From Erythrocercus mccallii (Eukaryota > Chordata > Aves > Passeriformes > Dicruridae), in the NCBI GenBank assembly GCA_013397435.1, contig VZRG01000366.1, positions 310,001 to 374,000 of the forward strand: a DNA stretch of 64,000 nucleotides, in the 5' to 3' direction. Below are positions 28,045-42,806 of the stretch, piece after piece (position 1 is the stretch's first letter; every line of letters begins with the position of its first letter). The position numbers and the translations under genes are program-made. The notes below the pieces were generated by a model. That model did not search any database. It saw only the letters and a list, made by a program, of their open reading frames with translations, and was not told the origin of the DNA.

Positions 28045-28565
28045 AAGAATCTTATGGATGACCTCTGAAAGTGCTCTAATCCAATCCCTAATCAAAACAG
28101 AAAAAATAAGAGCAGGTTGTGCAGGAATTTTACCAGTGAAGTTTTTGACCATGACCTGTCTGCATCTCTCTGTGCTTTTTCATTTCCATGTTACAAAATA
28201 AACAGACTTCACATCTGGTCCAAATTTTCTGCATCCCAGCTTACCTGTTGCCTTTTGTCTTACCTTTGCACACCTCTGAGGAACCTGGGTCTGTTTTCTC
28301 CTTGCCCCTCTGCTAGGTATCTGTAGACAGCAGAATCTGTTCCCTTTACCTTCTCTTTCAAAGTGAAACAATCTCAACTGATTCAGCTTGTACGTCTTGT
28401 GCTCCATGTGCACCATTCACCTGGGTGGTTCTGCTCCAGGCTCAGGCAGCACTGTGACGTGCTGCTCCTGCTGTGGGACTTGCAGCTCAGGGTAGAGAGG
28501 AAGAACTATTTCCCTGACCTGCTGACCATGCTCCTGCTCTTCCTCCCAGGATGTGATGGGCCCTC
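28045..28565 (-). mobile_element. Old CR1 LINE fragment, minus strand
   Basis: Read on the plus strand the interval follows reverse-complement CR1: a tail-like GATGACCTCTGAAAGTGCTC, then ACCTTCTCTTTCAAAGTGAAAC, then CAGGGTAGAGAGGAAGAAC, CCCTGACCTGCTGACCATGC and CCAGGATGTGATGGGC. It is clearly more diverged than the 25.8-kb and 51.6-kb copies and lacks a recognisable terminal microsatellite. It lies in the same orientation as SLC2A13. Confidence 0.7.
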
Positions 28566-29618
28566 TGTGATGAAAAATGTGGTGTTGTTGAGTTGTAATG
28601 GTTGCCTTAGAGCCCTTAGTGTTTCTGATAGAAGAAGTACTAAAACGTAATAAATTAGCTACTACCTTGAGATAAGGTGTGATCTTAGGCTGCAATTTGG
28701 TGAAATATTTAGATGTATATCTATCAGGTGTCTACGTCACCCTGTCTTCAGTGAAACTCAACTTTGTGCTCAAGTTCAAATGCTTTCTTTAAAATAAAAA
28801 AGCTGAAGCAGTTTCTCAAGACATACTATTTTCAGCTACATACTCTTCTGCTGTACTGTCTGTCAACTACATATCCACTGATGATGCTGTCCTGTTCTTA
28901 GGAAGCCAAAGTTAAAGCATCTTAACTTTAACTTACAGTCACTTTTTGATTTTTCTTCTCTCTAGGTTTTGGAATTTAGCTGAGCTTTGCTAGAATTATA
29001 TTGATTTCAAAGCAGGTTTTATAATATGTTTAAATGTGGATCTCATCACTATTTCACCTTTTTTCCTTTTATTTTTAATGAAGTTCTTATGCTAACAGCA
29101 TCTGATTTTTAAAAAGTGAGAGGAATTTTTTAGGCCTCTAAATAAACTGGGTTTTAAAACATTTTTAAGCAGATGGTCTGAGATAAATATGCTATTAATA
29201 AAGCAAAAAATAAGAGTGGTCAACTGATTATGTTCATAAATTCCCATGGTGACTTTCACTGACCTCCATGCTCCTTTTTAAGTTCTATTAAACTTTCCTT
29301 TTTCCGTGTTCCCTCTTGGGAATGGGTTCCTGTCTCATTCTTTTGAAGGGCAAGAAGTAGAAATATGTTTTTACTGTTAAACTACTGGCTCCAGGCAGAA
29401 ATAAAGATATTTCATTTAGAAACAAGGGATAGAGGGGGCAAAATAATATCACTAAACCAAGATTTTTGGCAGAAACATATTGCAAAAAATGTAAGGCTTA
29501 AAGTGTGTTGTCCAGAAAATAAAATACATCTATATAGGTGTTAATACAGTAACAGCTGGGAAGATCATCTTGAGAGTAGACTACTGACTAGGAGGGAACT
29601 CTTGAGTTATCAGCTCAG

Positions 29619-29884
29619 TGAAAGGACAAGAGGTGATGGTTTTAAACTAAAAGAGGGTAAATTCTGTTGGAGATAAGAAATATATTGTTTGCTATTAGGG
29701 TGGTGAGGCAGTGGAACAGGTTGCCCAGAAAAGCTGTGGATAACCTATCCCTGGAAGTGTTCAAGGACTGGCTGGATGTGGGGTTGAACAACCTGGTCTA
29801 GTGGAAAGTATCCTTGCCTATGGCAGGAGTTTGGAACTCAACCATCTCCAAAGGTCCCTTCCAACCCAAACCATTCTATGATTG
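29619..29884 (+). mobile_element. CR1 LINE 3' end, plus strand
   Basis: The signature elements are GGTTTTAAACTAAAAGAGGG, GTGGAACAGGTTGCCCAGA, CCCTGGAAGTGTTCAAGG, CTGGCTGGATGTGGGGTTGA, CTTCCAACCCAAACCATTC and a TATGATTG tail. The copy is only about 265 bp, 5'-truncated and antisense to SLC2A13. Confidence 0.9.
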
Positions 29885-32800
29885 CTAAGTGCTGTACCAA
29901 GGGAGTTCTGGCCCCCTTTGCTTTCTCACTCTGATCTCAAAACGGGGAATATGGTAGAAATAGAGAAAGATCATTAATAAATACTGATAAGGGACAGTTC
30001 AAGGTCTCTCACATATTATGGAATAAATCTGCAAGCAATCTTCACGTAAGGCAAACAGTCTTACATGGAGCAGAAAGCTTTTTTTGCCATTTTCAGCATA
30101 ATGAAGACAGAATGGCATTGCATTAATGCCATATTTATTAGCAGTTTCCTTACACATTTAAAATACTTTAAAAGGCAATTCTTTAAAAAGCTGCTGGAAG
30201 TCCAGCAGAGTGTAAGATAATAATCTATTCCCTCAGTTAAATATGCACTACCAGGTAGACACATGCAGGACAAAGGCCTTTTCATGGCTTCTCTGCAGCC
30301 TCACAGATTTAGCAGATAGAAAGGAAAATCAAAAAGGTTATATTAAATTATTTAGAGACTGAAACCCATTTTTCAAGAAGATACAGGAATTCTGAGATAT
30401 TTCCTTGTAATTTCAGTGAAGTAGATTTTTATGCTGCTCTTAAACTCTTTCCAAGGAAACCATTATCTAGAAGAAATGACACTACCTGAAATCAAACATG
30501 GTGCAGATAAACTTCAAACAACACTCTTCAACATCTAAGTGAAAAAATGTGGTCAGCAACTAGTAGTTACCAAAGAGCATTGCAGTGTCCCAAGAAGCAT
30601 GGTTTTTTTCAAAATTTGAAGGAAAAAATACCACTAGCATAGCTGAAATTTCAGATAACCTTCTTGGTTTCAGAGCACATTGTAGATCTCCCACCCATGA
30701 TGAGTCATAAAGATTATCTGTGTCACAGAGAAGGGTCAGAATTTCACTCAGAAATGCATATCCTCTACAATGCACAGGAGTTACTTTTCCAGGATGTTTA
30801 ACTACTTTCCAGAGGCAAAACTACTGGTTATGAAAAACAGGTATTTGAAGGATAAGCACTAAAATAAACAGAAAAAAAGATCAAGTCCTAGGTCCTGTTT
30901 AACTAAAAAAAAAGGGAGGGGGCAATTACTTCACTTAGATCTTGTCAGACTGCAGAGACTGATGAACATAAAGGCAAAACTGCTTGATATCACCAGTGAG
31001 TTACAACAGTCTGGTTGGCATTGGATTGGGTCAGGAAACAATGAAAGTTAATTTTCAGTGTCAGATATAAGAAGCATCTGCATCTTTCTATGGATATGAA
31101 AAATATTTTCACTTTTCTTAGCAAAAGCATCATTACCTAACTGTGCCCTCTCCCAGCTGCCATCAACCTTTTGAGCAGGCTGAAAGGAAAAGTTCTTGTA
31201 ACTTGTAAACAAAAACTCATAAACAAAAACATAGGGAGAGCAAAGCTGGAAAAAGGCGGCAGAATTCAGGCCACCTATGTTTTAAAGCGGATTTCGAAAC
31301 ACCTCCACTCACTGACATTGCATTTGCTGGTTTTCTCTGAGCTGTCACTTGGTCACTGAGAGAAATCAGCACTGGAGATCATGCAAGTTCTACAGTTATC
31401 TGAGAATCTAATTCACTTCCTTTCTCCACCTGTATACACCTTTATGCACTTTGTACCTATATAGCCAGGTTAAAGACAACAGCAGACAAGCACTGAAAAA
31501 GGAAAAAAGCAAAATATGTCTGCAGTCATAAATGAATTTCTGCAAGTGTTTTGCCAGAGATAACTACCAGCCAACAACTGCATGCAGTAATCACTGTTCA
31601 AGCATCTTAACAGTTATATTAAGGGAATGGTGGATATATAGAATCAAATACAGTGAAACTTGTTACAGAGTTACTAAGACACAATTTGATCTCTGCATCT
31701 GACACACTAAACTACAAGTAAGCTACCAGAAAAGTTTGGCCATTGCATGATAACTTGGGGATGAATGCCACCACAAAGGAAAGTAATTCCCTTAGGGACA
31801 GAAAATACTATGAAATCCTCCCGTCCTTGGAGAAGTGCTAAGTTGGACTGGGGTAAGAGGAGGATACACATAACCCCTGCACTCAATTATCTTTCAGGTA
31901 ACAACATGCCTGTACACTAAACAACACAATGTACTTTAACACAGAAGATCACTCATTTGTAAAGAGAATTAATTCCTCTGGGCATTACAGAGTTTAGGAA
32001 GCAGTATGACTGTGTGCATCTCAGCAAGTAAGGCAGTGCAGTAGCAGGGATCACCAGGTCAAAGCTGTTTTGAGGCTGAGGTCCAGAGACATCCTTGACA
32101 TGTCATTTTTAGGTTTTATGTCTAATTAGATTTAGGTCAGTCCCCTAAGCAGAACATTGCCACACATGGACTGTTAGAAGCTGCCCTGAGACTCTGTCAC
32201 TGATTTAAACCTTCACATCTCCAAAAGTGTCTGAGCACACTGAATGAATCCCTGGAGCAGACCTGTGGTTTAATGTCCCCCAGAGGAAGTTACTCCATGG
32301 GAACTGACACCACTTTTTCATCTGATCAAAAAGTATGTGGGGATGAGAACGGGCAATGCCAAGAGGCTCACTGAAGAGCTATGCTGATGCTCAGAGCCAA
32401 AATGCTAATGCAGAAGCAGTCAATGCATCTTCTAGTGATAGCAGCTGGAATGATTCTGTACAAACCACACTAGGAAAAACGCAACTATAAGCTGCTCATA
32501 TGAACTATTATATTTTAATTAAAATAAATTTAGAAGAAATATAGGACAAAATTAATTCAGTATTTTCTAACATTAGCACGATGTATTCAATCGTGTAGCA
32601 GCTCCCTAGAGGTCCGAGTTTAGGGGGTTTTTTTCCAGTCTTTTTTTAGTTTCCTCCTCATTACTAGTTTTGCATGTTCAGGGTAAAACCTGAAAACCAC
32701 GTCATGTCCTTCATCATTACTGCTTTTGACAAGAAACAGAGGAATACTTTTTTCTATAGAACTTTCTTGTTTTTGCAAAAGAATTGTAAGGTCCTATTCT

Positions 32801-35800
32801 CCTTATCAGGGCTGTACATCTTTTCAAACAAGTCTAGTAAATAGTGATACAAAATATGGGGGTTGGGGGAGCAACAGCAGAAGAATAAAGACAAGTTCTG
32901 AGAGCTGGTTATGTTCTATGCCATCTTTCATCCTTGATTTTCAGGGACAACCAACATCCAACTAGGGAAAAAAAATTATGATTTTAGTATAGGTTCCTCA
33001 GAAGAAATTGAATAAATTGGCTTTTACTTTTTAAAATCTGTTTAAAGAAGTGTTTACCATGTTGCTACTAAAAGCTTTTGGAAACCATAAGTATGCTTTC
33101 CATTGAAAGAAAAAAATCTTCTCCAACAGAAACACACTCAGGTACACATTATTGTTACAAAGTCAACAGCAATATGAACACTGAAGAGATTAGCATATCA
33201 ATGTTACTGCAATGTGTCTTGATAGTTCCAGCTCCAGGGAAGACCACTATTTTAGTACATTTTAAATGTAATAGTTTCAGATACAAGCATTCACATCAAA
33301 TACAAATTATTCTACTTTCTCCTTCTCAGTGACACCATCAGATTTTTCTTCTGTCAGATATAAATACACCTTCTGACCATTAAAATGCAAGTCTCAAGGT
33401 AGGCATCCCACCCTCATTGTCCCCTGCAGCATCCCAGCTTCATTCCAGCTCACCTCCCCATTCCCAGCTGCACCCTGCAGACCATTTCACAGCAGCTCGT
33501 GAGGCCTCAGTTCCTGTGTGTCTCATGCTTGCCTCACCAGTCAGTGCGTAGAAACACCACAGGAAAGGGGACTCTTTATTGGCTTTAGATAATGATGACT
33601 TCAATTAACAACTGACTGAAGATGACACTGTTAAATTTTTCCATATTGCAAACCATCCTTTGCAGTATTAAGAAAATCCCACTAAACTTCCAAAGAAGCT
33701 GAGCAAGAGCCAGCACTGAATTGGGACAAAACAAAGCAGGAACTTGTGCTTTCAAGCGATAGTTTTGAAGAAAATATTTGCTGCTGTCACATGAGATGGC
33801 TTATGAGAAACTGTTTACTTGTGCCACAAAGCTACAATTGATTGTCCCACATTGACTCCCACACTGAAGTGTATCAGGGCATTTACAGCTGCTGCTCCCA
33901 GGTGCATGGCAGACCTTTGAAGAGGACAGGCTGGCTCTTTCACTTCTAGACCAGATATGGCAGCCTCTAGCAGCAGCTTGAGTCACTCTGTGCATTGGGG
34001 CAGCAGCTGGCAGACAAGGTGATGCAGGTGACAGTGAAACCCGTGTGACTGAATGGAGCATTTTGCAGAAACACACTACATTTTACATGTTTAAAATAAC
34101 GTGAAAATGGAAGTGGTCCAATATCATAAAGCACACAAGTTTCCCATGAAAAGTACTGAGGCTAGGCTGTAAATCACCACCCGCAATAGACACCGGAAAG
34201 ATGTGGGATCCAGCAACACTTCTATCAACAAAAAACACCTAAAATTCATAAAAACAACAAATCCTCTTCAAAAAAAACCAGATCTTCTACAAAAGGATCT
34301 GGGGGGGCAACAGCTTGCGGGAGAGGAATGATCCAGAGACATAATCCCACACACATACCAACAAAGGATATCAATACATGTTGCCCTTACTGGAAAAGGA
34401 CACAGAAGGATAGATCTGACTCTGGCACCTGGAAGCTTTGCAGCTGAGTCAAGCAACTGCTCTTTCCTCTGTGGTTTCTACATATGGTCTGCAGTGACAG
34501 TGCCATCCTATGCCACTGCCAAGCCAAGTGTTTACCTTAAAACCACCCAACAATCCTCTGCTACATGCCTTGCTCAAGTGTGCTCAAATCTTCCACCAGT
34601 ATCCACCACATATAGCACAGTATTTTATGGATGAAGTGCAAGCCTCCAAAGATGTGATACATGATGGTATTTGTTGTAAGAAGAGAGTCTGAGTATTTTG
34701 TACACTGATTCTTCACTCTGTAAACTAACCTGTGAGCTCAGCTAGAAGAAACTGAAGTAATGTCATCCCCCAGTGCTACAGTAAAAGAATTCAGATTTTA
34801 ATTTAACATGTGACCTTCCTCAGTGAAGGACAGCAACTCAATTCTGTGATTGAAAGAGCAATATTTCACTTCACCATTCATGTCTGATAGATGGTATTGC
34901 AATGACATTGATTTAAAATGGGAAGCTTTTCTATTCTCAGTGGACAAAGACAATCATCACAAATGTCACCTACGTGACATGCGTCTTCCCAGGCCTCAGG
35001 TAGAGAGGAGCCTCAAAAGCAGCTGATATGACATAACAATAGCAAAAAACATATAATTGTGTCTAGAAAAGAGACATCAACACTTGAGTAACCATTTCAG
35101 ACTGCCAGCATGCCCTTGCATTTTTACAAGGTGACACTGAACCATTCTGACTCTTCAGCCAAGGAAGCTCTCCTAACACATACTGCTGTAGAACAATCGT
35201 GACTCAGCATTTGTTACCCAATTTCAACATGTAAACCCTTCCTAATACTACACTCATACTAAACTCCTCCAAAAGTCCAGGTATTTGCTTTATAATCTCA
35301 AACTTCATCAATGACCCTAATTCCCTGTGACACGAACCTACGCGTCCTTTGCAGGACCAACTGCAAAGATTGTACAGATTACAAAATTTCTAGAAATGCA
35401 CTGTACAACTTTAAACAAGAAAAGTCTTTACACTAAAACCAAAATAAGTTATTCCAGTCTCAAGCACTGTGATACAAATCTGACATCTGCATCCCCAACA
35501 TCTTCCCTTATTTTACAAGAATGGAAAGAAATATTTAAGAAGGTAATAAACACATTAATCTGTCTCTGAAACAGTAAATTTTGACTGTTCACATTTGGTA
35601 TATGCTGGAAGACAAGTCTCAGAGACACACAGATACTAAAGAGCTGAAAACCAAAACAAATTACATCATGATAATAACTTTTCAGTTAATAAAAGGAACA
35701 CAAATAAAGGAGGTGGGATTTTTTTTTTTGCTTGCTCTTGCTTTTTCAAAGAGCACCACTGTGATACCAGTAGTTTGGCATCATAGAAAAGGGTAAACTG

Positions 35801-36238
35801 AATAAATGCAAGACTTTTCAGAATGAGCTGCACAAATAATTCAGTTACTTCTTGAAGTGCACTTCATATTTTATATACAAAAGAAGAAAAAAGTCCATAT
35901 ACTGTATCTTAAAAGCATTTTCCTTGCATTCAGTGCACGTCTTAAATTTTAAGATTTGAAGAAAGGCAAATTTTACCTGTAAATGTATCTAAATTTGTAT
36001 ACATATCTCATGTACATTTCAGCCATCCCTCCCAGGTATACCACAGAAGAGCATCTGATGGTCTTGCTTGGCCCAGAAATAATAAATCTTTCTGGCCATG
36101 GATAGCCCAAAAAAGGTTTGAACAGAAAAATTCATTGAATAACTTAAACTTGTGAGGGGTAAAGAAGCAGCTACACTTGTGAGAAAGCACCTCCCTTCTC
36201 CCTGATCTTTTTCAGAGTCTGGTTGTTTGTACTTCGTG

Positions 36239-36288
36239 ATTACTGAGACTCTTAGAGTTATTCTGAGTTATTACTGAGACTCTCAGAG
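36239..36288. repeat. 31-bp period tandem duplication
   Basis: ATTACTGAGACTCTTAGAG (from 36239) recurs as ATTACTGAGACTCTCAGAG (from 36270), 18 of 19 bases the same, with a period of 31 bases. Confidence 0.8.
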
Positions 36289-38390
36289 GGGAAACAGCTG
36301 TGGCATCTGCAAGCCCAAGGTTTTTCTTCCATATGACAACACTGTCACAGCATGTGCAAAGTGCCCAGACTGATCCTTTGGGAAGTACATTAACTCAGGG
36401 TAGGATATTGTTGAGATGCACCACCACATCACTCATGGAAAAATGGTGCACTCCACTAAATGGAAACTGTTTCACCTAAAATGTTACCTGATGGCACAAT
36501 GGTATCACAGAAAGCATCAAACAACCAGCCCAAACCCAGAGGTGATCGCTAGCTCCTGCTAACATGAGGGCAAAGTTTAGAACATTGCTCTCAATGACTA
36601 ATGCACAAGACTTTGTACCCTTCTGGACGTGACATCCCTAGTAAACAAGCTATAAAAGAAAAGAAAATTCATTTAAGGTAGGCTGACATGACAGATACAG
36701 ACCAAAAGTAAGCGTGGGCAAGATTTGGAGTTCTGATTTCCCTAAGGTACAGCTAAACTTGCAAACCTACAGTTGTGAGTAGCAAGTCTCAGTTCAATTT
36801 TTCCTAATCATGCCTTGCAGATACCAATTCATTAGTCATTGTTACTGAAGCAGTAGAAGAAATAAGCAACACCTATCCTGACAAAGTATCACAAGAATTA
36901 GAGAAATCAAAAGCCAATGGTAAATCTCAAGAAGTAATAAAAACAGGTTAAAAAAATGAAGAAAATATGAACCAACTAAAAGTGACAGGGCAATAAGCAT
37001 TCCCTATAGCTCATCATTCAGGAGGTCTGTACTTCAAACACGCATCAGGGATTAATTTGTGACTCCTGTTTTGACTAGAAAGCTTTATATACAAATTACG
37101 TTTCATCCCGGAACCAGTCAAAATGTAATGCAAGTGATTTCTGCATCTGTCTTTGGGGAGGTATTGACCTAGTTAGCTACCTAATGCAATTTTTGGCAAT
37201 TGCTTCTTAAGTCTTTTTCTTTGTTTAGTATTAATTTTTAAAGAGACTGTGAGAGTGTTACTGTGTCTTTGCAGGGCAGCTCAGCTGACCCACAGACAGC
37301 ACAGGAACAGACTCCACTGATGGTGCTGGGTTTCTAAAACACTCGGGAACAGCATTACAGCACCCTAAGCTTGCAAAAGAATACACGCCAAAGCACTAGC
37401 TTCAAATGCAACAGTAAAGCCAGCTGAGGCAGATGTCTGAGACAGCCCCTACCCCACACCATCTGGTTGTTTCAGACTTGTGTGAGACCTACAGACCACA
37501 AAGAAATCCCCCCCCACAGCACTGAGGCTCCGACCACAACACGGGGACAATTTGTTGTAGTTTCACTTGCCCAGAGATTACCCGAACTGGCCTCCAAACA
37601 AGGATGTACAAGAGAACGTCACCCTGAATAAAGTGGGACTCTATTCAAGAACCATGGAATGACAGCCTAAACATTGCTTAGTTTAGCAGCACCCACTTGG
37701 GTACATTTGACAGAAGTGTTGGTATGAAGCCAGCTTTGTCAACATCCAGGCTTGGAGCTTCTGAAGAGCTTCCACCCACGGCTGGCACACACCCACTGCC
37801 CTCCCCTCCAAGTGCGCACAGCATGCTCATGTACTTCAGTTTGAGGATGGTCTAGTATTGCCAGGGGTATTTGTGTGAATCCCATCACAAGCTTCAGGCA
37901 ACCCTCAGAAACTTCCTTTGGTGCTAGGCCCTTGTCTGTTCATTCACGGTAAAGTGGGATTAGTAGAATTTCACTGAATGAAGGATTTTGAAAATACGGT
38001 TGTTCAGAAATCAACAGATGTGTAATTTTTATATAGAGGCGTTTCCTAATCATATTGCAAAAGAACAAATACTTTTTCTGAAACAGACTGAAGAACTTTG
38101 TTAACAGGAGACAAATCCTACAAAAAAATCTGTTCAAAACCCCCAATTGCTGTAAACTTTTGGAAAACTTAAGTTATTACCCCCCAAAAAACCCAACCAG
38201 ACTAAATGCATAAGAACACCTGAAAAGATGAAAAAACCTCAGATTAAAAAAAAAATAGTTATAGAATTAAACACTTGCATTCCATACTGGAGTTAATCTA
38301 TGGCTAGCATTTAAATATGCGTAATGTACTTAAAGTTTACATGCAACCAAAAAGTTTCATTGATAATAAGCCCAAAATCACCAGAAACTA

Positions 38391-38436
38391 GGATGGATGG
38401 ATGGATGGTTAGATAGATAGACAGACAGACATAGAT
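38391..38436. repeat. Compound GGAT/GATA/GACA microsatellite
   Basis: GGATGGATGGATGGATGG is followed by TTAGATAGATAG and ACAGACAGACATAGAT. Such a mixed tetranucleotide array is often length-variable. Confidence 0.95.
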
Positions 38437-41400
38437 TTGTGATATTTACTTAGGTAAAATACCATACATGGTCAAGTTCTGCACTTTCCTAGACACTTGC
38501 TGTTGACTCCTGCTGAATCAAGACACAGCTAATGGGACTACAGAAGAAAACACGAGCAGAATTACAGACAATTTAATGCTTTCATTTCCATTAAAATGTG
38601 AACATTTCATTTCTTCGTGTCCTTCTAACATTACTGCTGAATACTCTTTTGATGCTACCGACACATGCATTTTGTTAATTAAAAAAAGTCAAATGTGCAA
38701 CTATCTGCCTGCAGTCATGTCCCCTCATCATCTGTAGTAAATGAGACAAGAACAGTCCTCTAGGAGCAGATTTATTGCCATTAGAAGATGCCATGTAACA
38801 GTAATAGTAAATGGTCTAGGCACATTACATAGGTGAATGGAATACCTACAGTACATGATCTATATTGTGTCTTGGAAATGTGCTTAAGTCAGAGGACTTG
38901 ATACCTTGAGTCTATTCTCAGTTCTACCAGAAATTAAATCACACTGCCTCAACAATTTATCCTGTAAAACAGCAAGCCAATCTTGATCTCTCATGAATGA
39001 AGCTGAGTAAGAATCACTACCTACAGGCTATCCAGTACGGAGGGGAAGAGTTATAAGAGGAACTGAAACCTTTATTTCCAGCCCATCTTATACATCCCCT
39101 GTCCAAAACACTCCAAATGGAAGAAAATAGGAGAAAGTGGTTTGCTTGAGATATTAAGTCTGGTTCCATGCTGTGCTTCCCAACAGTTCACCATCACAGT
39201 ACAATTTTTAGAGTTCAACAAGAAATGCTTTCTTTAAGAAGAGAAGAAAGGGCAAAATCTTATTTTAAGGCTCACCAGTAGCTCACAATTACAGGCTACT
39301 TTACCAAACACAAAAACTTTGCTGATGTATTATCACAGTGGTGGTGCAGTTACTGTAGTAATAGATGTTCTTACACGTTGTTACTAAGAAATATAACATA
39401 GGAAAATATACAGAGCCCTTACAGGCTACACCAAACATTCTCTCCTCTCACTACACATGAAAGTGAATCACTGAAAAAAACCCACACAGACACTCCCTAA
39501 AGAAAAACAAAACTCTGTACTTCATGTAATTAAATCTTTTAAGTAAGCCATTAGCAATTTTTTTCTCCTAATTGAACAAATACATTTGAAACATTCCTGA
39601 ATGAATTTAAATGTCAAATCCAAGTTTGTTCTAGAAGTAAAGTTTAGCTATAATGCATTAGTACAATTCAGGTCCTAAAGGCACCTTCTGTTATAAAAGG
39701 AATTTATATGTCATTCAAGGCTTATATTCTCAATGGAACTCAAGTTGCAGATAACACTTTTCCCTTTGCAGCTACTTCAACTATTATAAGCTGCTACAAA
39801 AAAAAAACAAACTTGAAAAGAACTACAGTGCTTATCACCATGGCAACAAAATATTACACTTTTTCATTTGATATCATACAGGATTTACACAAAATTGATG
39901 AATAGTTATCTATTATTATGTCCTACAATTAGAACTCACTAATATTATCTAATATAACACTAAAATCTCAATATTATTATTACAAAATATAAACAAAAAT
40001 TTGTTCTAAGACTGATTTCAGCATAAAACAATATTCAAATTTGCAAAAACATTTAAAACTTAGAGGGAAAGTGTTATCACCAATAAAATTAATACATTTA
40101 GGAAGAACCAGAGGAGGAAAAGAAGACTTTGAAATTATACAAGTCATGATAAAAGAAATCTTCTTACAAAGTGCTGAGCTAAAATTATCTTCAGATCCAT
40201 TAGGTTCCAAACTACATGTAGGGAAAAGGTATATACAGGTTTTGCAGGTTAATTTTTCTGTACTGAAGTTAGGGAAGAAAAGAGCGTAAGTTTAACATCA
40301 GGGCAGAAGAGTGCAAGCTTATTAAATCTACATTTAAAAAAAAAATCCTCTCAGTTGAATTTGAAAACCAGTTTCAGCTGATAAGAAAAAAATATAAAAT
40401 CAAAGCATATTAGAAGACCTTATTTTAAAATATTTTTGTGATGCCACATCTCTTAACATATCCATTACAAATTGCAGTCTAGTAAAATGCATCTACATCA
40501 ATGAAAGACCCATGAAGGTTTTTCAGAATTCAGGTCTTTAATGGATCTGCCTGCATCTGAACAGAGAATATCTTGGCCTCTATTAGCCAAGGGAGGAGTT
40601 GTCAAAGACAGAGCTATACAGACAAGAGGATACTTTGTGTTTTGAGCCAGGCTCTCACAGCACAACAGACCTGGCTGCACAGTAGAGAATGTTTCCTGGA
40701 TCAGAACAGAACACTAAACTGCGCAATAACATCTCAAATTTGTAAAATACAGACAACTTGCCTTGAAATAACTAAATAACAAAAGAATAAATTCTTTCTC
40801 CTCTGTAATGCTGCTGGGTTGCACTACAGTTGCATTCAAATATAGAATAAATGAAGCTATATTTAAAAATGTGTCTTTCTGTTTATTTCCAGGATTAACA
40901 TCTAATACTGCATATCAACATATTATCATGATGCAGTCTTGGAGTACATACATTATTTCTAGGCTTACAAAATCATTCATCAACCGTAATTTGGTGCACT
41001 TATTCACAAATTTATATAATATAAAACCGTCTGTTTTGCCATGGTAAAGCATTCAACACCAACAGCTTCTTTGGTTCCCAGCAGCTCAGATATCCAAAGC
41101 CCTTTGCTTACATCTTGATTATTCCTGCTGGATAGGAACTGAAGCACAAATCCATCATCCCAGTACCACAGGCAGCAATTAAACAAACTCTACATACTTT
41201 CAAGATATTTCATCTATTGTATTTTAGTAGTTAACACAAATTATTTGAATTATCAAAGACAGCCACGTGAGCATCCACTGTGATGAGGGAAATCAGAGTG
41301 TACCTCGTAGATATTACCAGAATCTCTGCAAATTTAGGTTGATATTTTCACATACAATATTCTCAGGCTTTAACTTTAAGCAAATCTTGACTGTTGTTGC

Positions 41401-42165
41401 AGAAGAAGACATTATGAAATATGACATTATATCAACTGAAAGATCCAGTTTCAACCTTGGACTAGTGCCACATGTTCCTATCCTGCTAAATGAATTTGAG
41501 TTGCTGTGACGTTCTGTCAGAGTATTGCACAGAAAATCAAAATGTATGAGTAACAAAAGATATCACTTGGTTTTTCATGTATGCACACTATGCTTTAATA
41601 AGGAGAAATTTTGGCTGCAAAATATAATCTTTAATGTACTAATTAGGCTGCCCATACCCCCTTCTTAAAAAGACAAAATTCCACACTGAATCTTGAGTCT
41701 TCTGTAGTCTAGCCTATGGATTTGGGGAAGATTTGGAGCACACAAAAAGCAAACAGCTTGAATGATATATGTTTGACAGATAGGGCAGGATGATTAATTT
41801 GAGGAGACTCACTCATAAATAGGTGGTATTTGGGTATTCTATAATGGATTGTTCTAATAATGTGCTTCAATGGATGTGAAGCTCTGAACAACCTAATCTA
41901 GAATGAAATGGGGTCTCCACTGTTTTCCTTAACTCTAATTAGACTAGGATAAACACTTCTCATTATGCTCTACCTTATTTATTTGCAACTTGCCATCCCC
42001 TACCCACCCCACCTATCTCATGTTCTTTGGTAAATATTGCTTTAATTTATCTTCTGATAAAAGACTCTCATGCCTCTTGTCTCAGGAGTACTACTAAAAA
42101 TAATCATCACTTCACAAGCATTAAAATCTTCAAGTCTCGATAAATTATGAAAGATGCAAAGGTAA

Positions 42166-42806
42166 TGTGGGAATTCTGTTGCTCGCAGATCCCGAGATTT
42201 AGTGTAGAAAGTCCTTTCCCAAGCCCCGCATCAGAAGAAAGGTCAGGAATTCATCAGCTTTCTTGTTCAAGGTTGTTTATTTCTCCATATCTTGTTATAT
42301 TTTGCTCTCTGCCTTGTGAGATCTTCTCAGCTGCAAGGTCAGCTCCTGACTGCCCCGCTGCAAGGCGGTGCTTCATTTTTATATTAGATAGTACGTATTT
42401 CATATTTACAATTAAATACTAATACCTATCACCTATGTTAGACATTCAACTTCTATTCTAATCCAATCCGAAAGTGCCACTATCACAGCAGAAAATGGAT
42501 GACAAGAAGAAGGACAAAAGGACAAGGACCACACCCTGATCCTCCATGTTGTCTCTTCTGACTCCATCCTAAAAACCCCAATATTCTACATTTGCAGCCC
42601 GTGATTACTTAACTGCTATTACTAACTATCATTCTTTATTACACTCTTGTGGTCTGTAATTCTTTTTGCAAGCCCAAAGCTCTCCCATGGACCGTGATCA
42701 AAGACAGTGTCTCCCTGAGCTCTGTGCAGGGGGAGGTCTCTGTCTCCCTGCCAGGATCTCAAACCTTCCAGGGCAGTCAGTCAGAGGAATGTCCTGGGTT
42801 CCAACA
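42166..42806 (-). mobile_element. Solo LTR of an endogenous retrovirus, 5-bp target duplication
   Basis: On the minus strand the element begins TGTTGGAACCC and ends GAATTCCCACA, giving imperfect terminal inverted repeats with the TG...CA ends typical of LTRs. It is flanked on both sides by the same 5 bases, GGTAA (42161-42165 and 42807-42811), which looks like a target-site duplication. The length of 641 bp is normal for an LTR. A polyadenylation signal AATAAA is present on the minus strand (42635-42640). No internal retroviral sequence flanks it, so it is a solo LTR left by recombination. It lies in the same orientation as SLC2A13. The exact family is not assigned; an ERVL- or ERV1-type element would fit the 5-bp duplication. 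Confidence 0.85.
42635..42640 (-). terminator. Polyadenylation signal AATAAA in the solo LTR, sense to SLC2A13
   Basis: AATAAA is read on the minus strand within the LTR, about 170 bases from its 5' end. A T/G-rich stretch follows further downstream on the same strand (GGGGTTTTTAGG, about 42571-42582). Its orientation would allow use by SLC2A13 pre-mRNA, but there is no evidence in the sequence that it is used. Confidence 0.5.
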
